This document shows positions 62,558 to 64,000 of a stretch of 64,000 nt of DNA, in pieces. The translations under genes and the position numbers were made by a program. Location of the stretch: positions 124,001 to 188,000 of the forward strand of contig CAKSPZ010000002.1 in NCBI GenBank assembly GCA_934486635.1, in the 5' to 3' direction. How positions within the stretch are numbered: position 1 is the stretch's first letter; every line of letters begins with the position of its first letter. The notes beneath the pieces are model-generated. The model was not told where the DNA came from and did not search any database. It saw only the letters and a program-made list of their open reading frames with translations. This DNA is from an uncultured Eubacteriales bacterium. GTDB taxonomy: Bacteria > Bacillota > Clostridia > Oscillospirales > Acutalibacteraceae.

Positions 62558-63240
62558 TATTCTTTTACCTCAAACTTATAGCCTACTCCCCAAACTGTTT
62601 TTAACTCCCACTTATCAGAAATACCTTCTAATTTTTCACGTAATCTTTTTACATGAACATCTACAGTTCTTGAGTCACCATAATAATCAAATCCCCACAC
62701 TTCATCAAGCAACTGGTTTCTTGTAAATACTCTATTTGGATTACTTGCAAGATGGTAAATAAGTTCCATTTCTTTAGGTGGTGTATCTACAGGTTTCCCA
62801 TCAACTATTAATTCATAAGTTGTAAGGTTTATAGATAATTTATCAAACTCAACTTTTTGTTCTTTTTCAGTATTTGTTTTATTACTTCTTCTCAAAACTG
62901 CATTTATTCGAGCTATAACCTCTTTAGCTTCAAAGGGTTTTGTTATGTAATCATCTGCACCCAACTCCAAACCTAAAACTTTATCAAATACTTCTCCTTT
63001 TGCTGTAAGCATTATAATCGGACAATCTGAAGTTTTTCTAATTGTTCTGCATATTTGCCACCCATCAAGTTCCGGCAACATTATGTCCAATAAAATTAAA
63101 TCTGGTGTATTTTTTTCAAATTTTTCAAGTGCAGTTTTTCCGTCATTTGCAATAATTGTCTCAAATCCTTCTTTTTCAATATATAATCTTAAAAGTTCAC
63201 ATATATTAACATCATCATCAACTATTAATATTTTAGCCAT
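62557..63240 (-). CDS. OmpR/PhoB-family response regulator
   Basis: 227 residues: receiver with DDD pocket, phospho-acceptor Asp52 in LLDIMLPELDG and Lys in ITKPFEA; winged helix with RTVDVHVKRLREKLE and a terminal VWGVGYKFEV. AGGAGG precedes the ATG. First gene of RR-HK. Confidence 0.95.
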   Translation of the reverse strand: MAKILIVDDDVNICELLRLYIEKEGFETIIANDGKTALEKFEKNTPDLILLDIMLPELDGWQICRTIRKTSDCPIIMLTAKGEVFDKVLGLELGADDYITKPFEAKEVIARINAVLRRSNKTNTEKEQKVEFDKLSINLTTYELIVDGKPVDTPPKEMELIYHLASNPNRVFTRNQLLDEVWGFDYYGDSRTVDVHVKRLREKLEGISDKWELKTVWGVGYKFEVKE

Positions 63241-63418
63241 ATTAAACCTCCTAATTTTTAAAGATCATAGAGTATTATATTTTTATTATAAATCTTTTTT
63301 TTACAAATTCATGAACTTTTTATAAAAATTATGAAACTATTTATTTTTAATAAAATACATATTAATCTACATAAAATAAACAGTAAATGTAATAATAAAT
63401 ACGAAAAGGAGTGATTTA

Positions 63419-63775
63419 ATGGAATATATAAAAGCATTTTTTATAGGAGGTCTTATATGTGTCATTGGTCAAATACTGATAGATAAGACAAAACTTACTC
63501 CAGCTAGAATTTTAGTTTTATTTGTAACTTTAGGTGTTGCGCTTACTGCTATTGGCCTATATGAACCATTGGTTAATTTTGCTGGTGCCGGAGCAACTGT
63601 TCCCCTTACCGGTTTTGGATATACTATGGCAAAAGGTACTTTAGAATTTGTAAAAGAAAAGGGTTTAATGGGTGTTTTAACAGGTGGAATAAGTGCAGGT
63701 GCCGCTGGAATAGCTGCCGCAGTATTTTTTGGATATATTGCAGCACTCTTTTCTAAACCTGGTGACAAGAGTTAA
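63419..63775 (+). CDS. spoVAE: Stage V sporulation protein AE
   Basis: 118 residues with about four membrane helices and the highly conserved IGGLICVIGQILIDKTKLTP, LYEPLVNFAGAGATVPLTGF and GLMGVLTGGISA. SpoVA proteins form the channel that moves dipicolinate into and out of the spore. The usual partners spoVAC and spoVAD are not adjacent. AAAGGAG precedes the ATG. A CATATTA at 63357-63363 resembles a sigma-G -10, without a clear -35. Confidence 0.9.
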   Translation: MEYIKAFFIGGLICVIGQILIDKTKLTPARILVLFVTLGVALTAIGLYEPLVNFAGAGATVPLTGFGYTMAKGTLEFVKEKGLMGVLTGGISAGAAGIAAAVFFGYIAALFSKPGDKS

Positions 63776-63896
63776 TTTCAATATTAATCCTTATAACTTT
63801 TTGGGTATATAAATAATTTCTTGACAAATAATATTAATACAAAAAATTTACAGGTATATTTAATTAAAAAGAATAGAATATTGGAGGTATTAAAAA

Positions 63897-64000
63897 GTGA
63901 AAGCTACTGGTATTGTAAGAAGAATAGATGACTTAGGCAGAGTTGTTATTCCCAAAGAAATAAGAAGAACACTTAGAATCCGTGAAGGTGATCCTTTAGA
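63897..64000 (+). CDS. spoVT: Stage V sporulation protein T (5' part)
   Basis: GTG start after TTGGAGG. The visible 34 codons read KATGIVRRIDDLGRVVIPKE and then IRRTLRIREGDPL, the SpoVT swapped-hairpin (AbrB-like) DNA-binding domain. IREGDPL fits SpoVT better than AbrB. SpoVT regulates forespore sigma-G genes, which include the SpoVA genes. The gene runs off the window, so the GAF domain is not seen. Confidence 0.88.
   Translation, partial: MKATGIVRRIDDLGRVVIPKEIRRTLRIREGDPL

Overview
The window comes from a low-GC, Gram-positive, endospore-forming clostridium. The sequence is very A/T-rich, Shine-Dalgarno (SD) sites are strong, and TTG and GTG starts are common. Sporulation genes are scattered throughout: spoVS, dpaAB, spoIIP, gpr, spoVAE and the start of spoVT. 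LL-diaminopimelate aminotransferase (dapL), a Nif11-type peptide precursor and a BcrAD/HgdB-type activase also fit Clostridia, perhaps an Oscillospirales-like lineage; the lineage is inference. Almost everything is chromosomal housekeeping. I see no transposase, phage gene or CRISPR array.

Layout. 0-0.4 kb: end of a possible RiPP precursor cluster. 0.4-9 kb: thrS, rny, spoVS, ymdB, the dipicolinate synthase pair dpaAB behind a sigma-K-like promoter, and murC. 9-14 kb: a secreted toxin-like protein, a left-handed beta-helix protein, tRNA-Val, and the iron operon feoA-feoB-small Cys-rich protein-DtxR-type repressor with its operator. 14-22.6 kb: a long leftward cluster (trmB, FG-GAP-like lipoprotein, two-component pair, DUF1385, prmC, two TrkA proteins) preceded by a Ser/Thr/Pro-rich surface protein. 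22.7-26 kb: spoIIP, gpr, rpsT and small membrane proteins. 26-34 kb: cysE-cysS-mnmA behind a cysteine T-box, pgsA, rimO, recA-recX. 34-43 kb: two FAD enzymes, a metal-sensing ArsR repressor with a P-type ATPase, and a sugar-type ABC importer. 43-50 kb: dapF-pyrG-dapL, a DEAD-box helicase, tRNA-Leu and a ROK kinase. 50-64 kb: tcdA, a BcrAD/HgdB pair, aroB-aroA-aroC-chorismate mutase, an HtrA protease, a second two-component pair, spoVAE and spoVT (cut by the window end).

The main unexpected content is structural. (1) Six hairpins at transcript 3' ends have unrelated, fully paired stems but share one loop, consensus CACTAWAYCGCG on the sense strand of the gene they follow. (2) Four genes in the 14-22.6 kb cluster have a strong SD separated from the start codon by a hairpin; removing the hairpin restores normal spacing. 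(3) Three intergenic elements fold as multi-armed cloverleaves, one sitting where the terminator of the Cys T-box should be. (4) A 37-bp perfect palindrome carries a promoter on each strand between the activase gene and aroB. Two small genes were found by eye: the FeoB-associated Cys-rich protein (11380-11535) and a 50-residue membrane protein (25797-25949). Several gene starts are set by SD position rather than by the longest reading frame.
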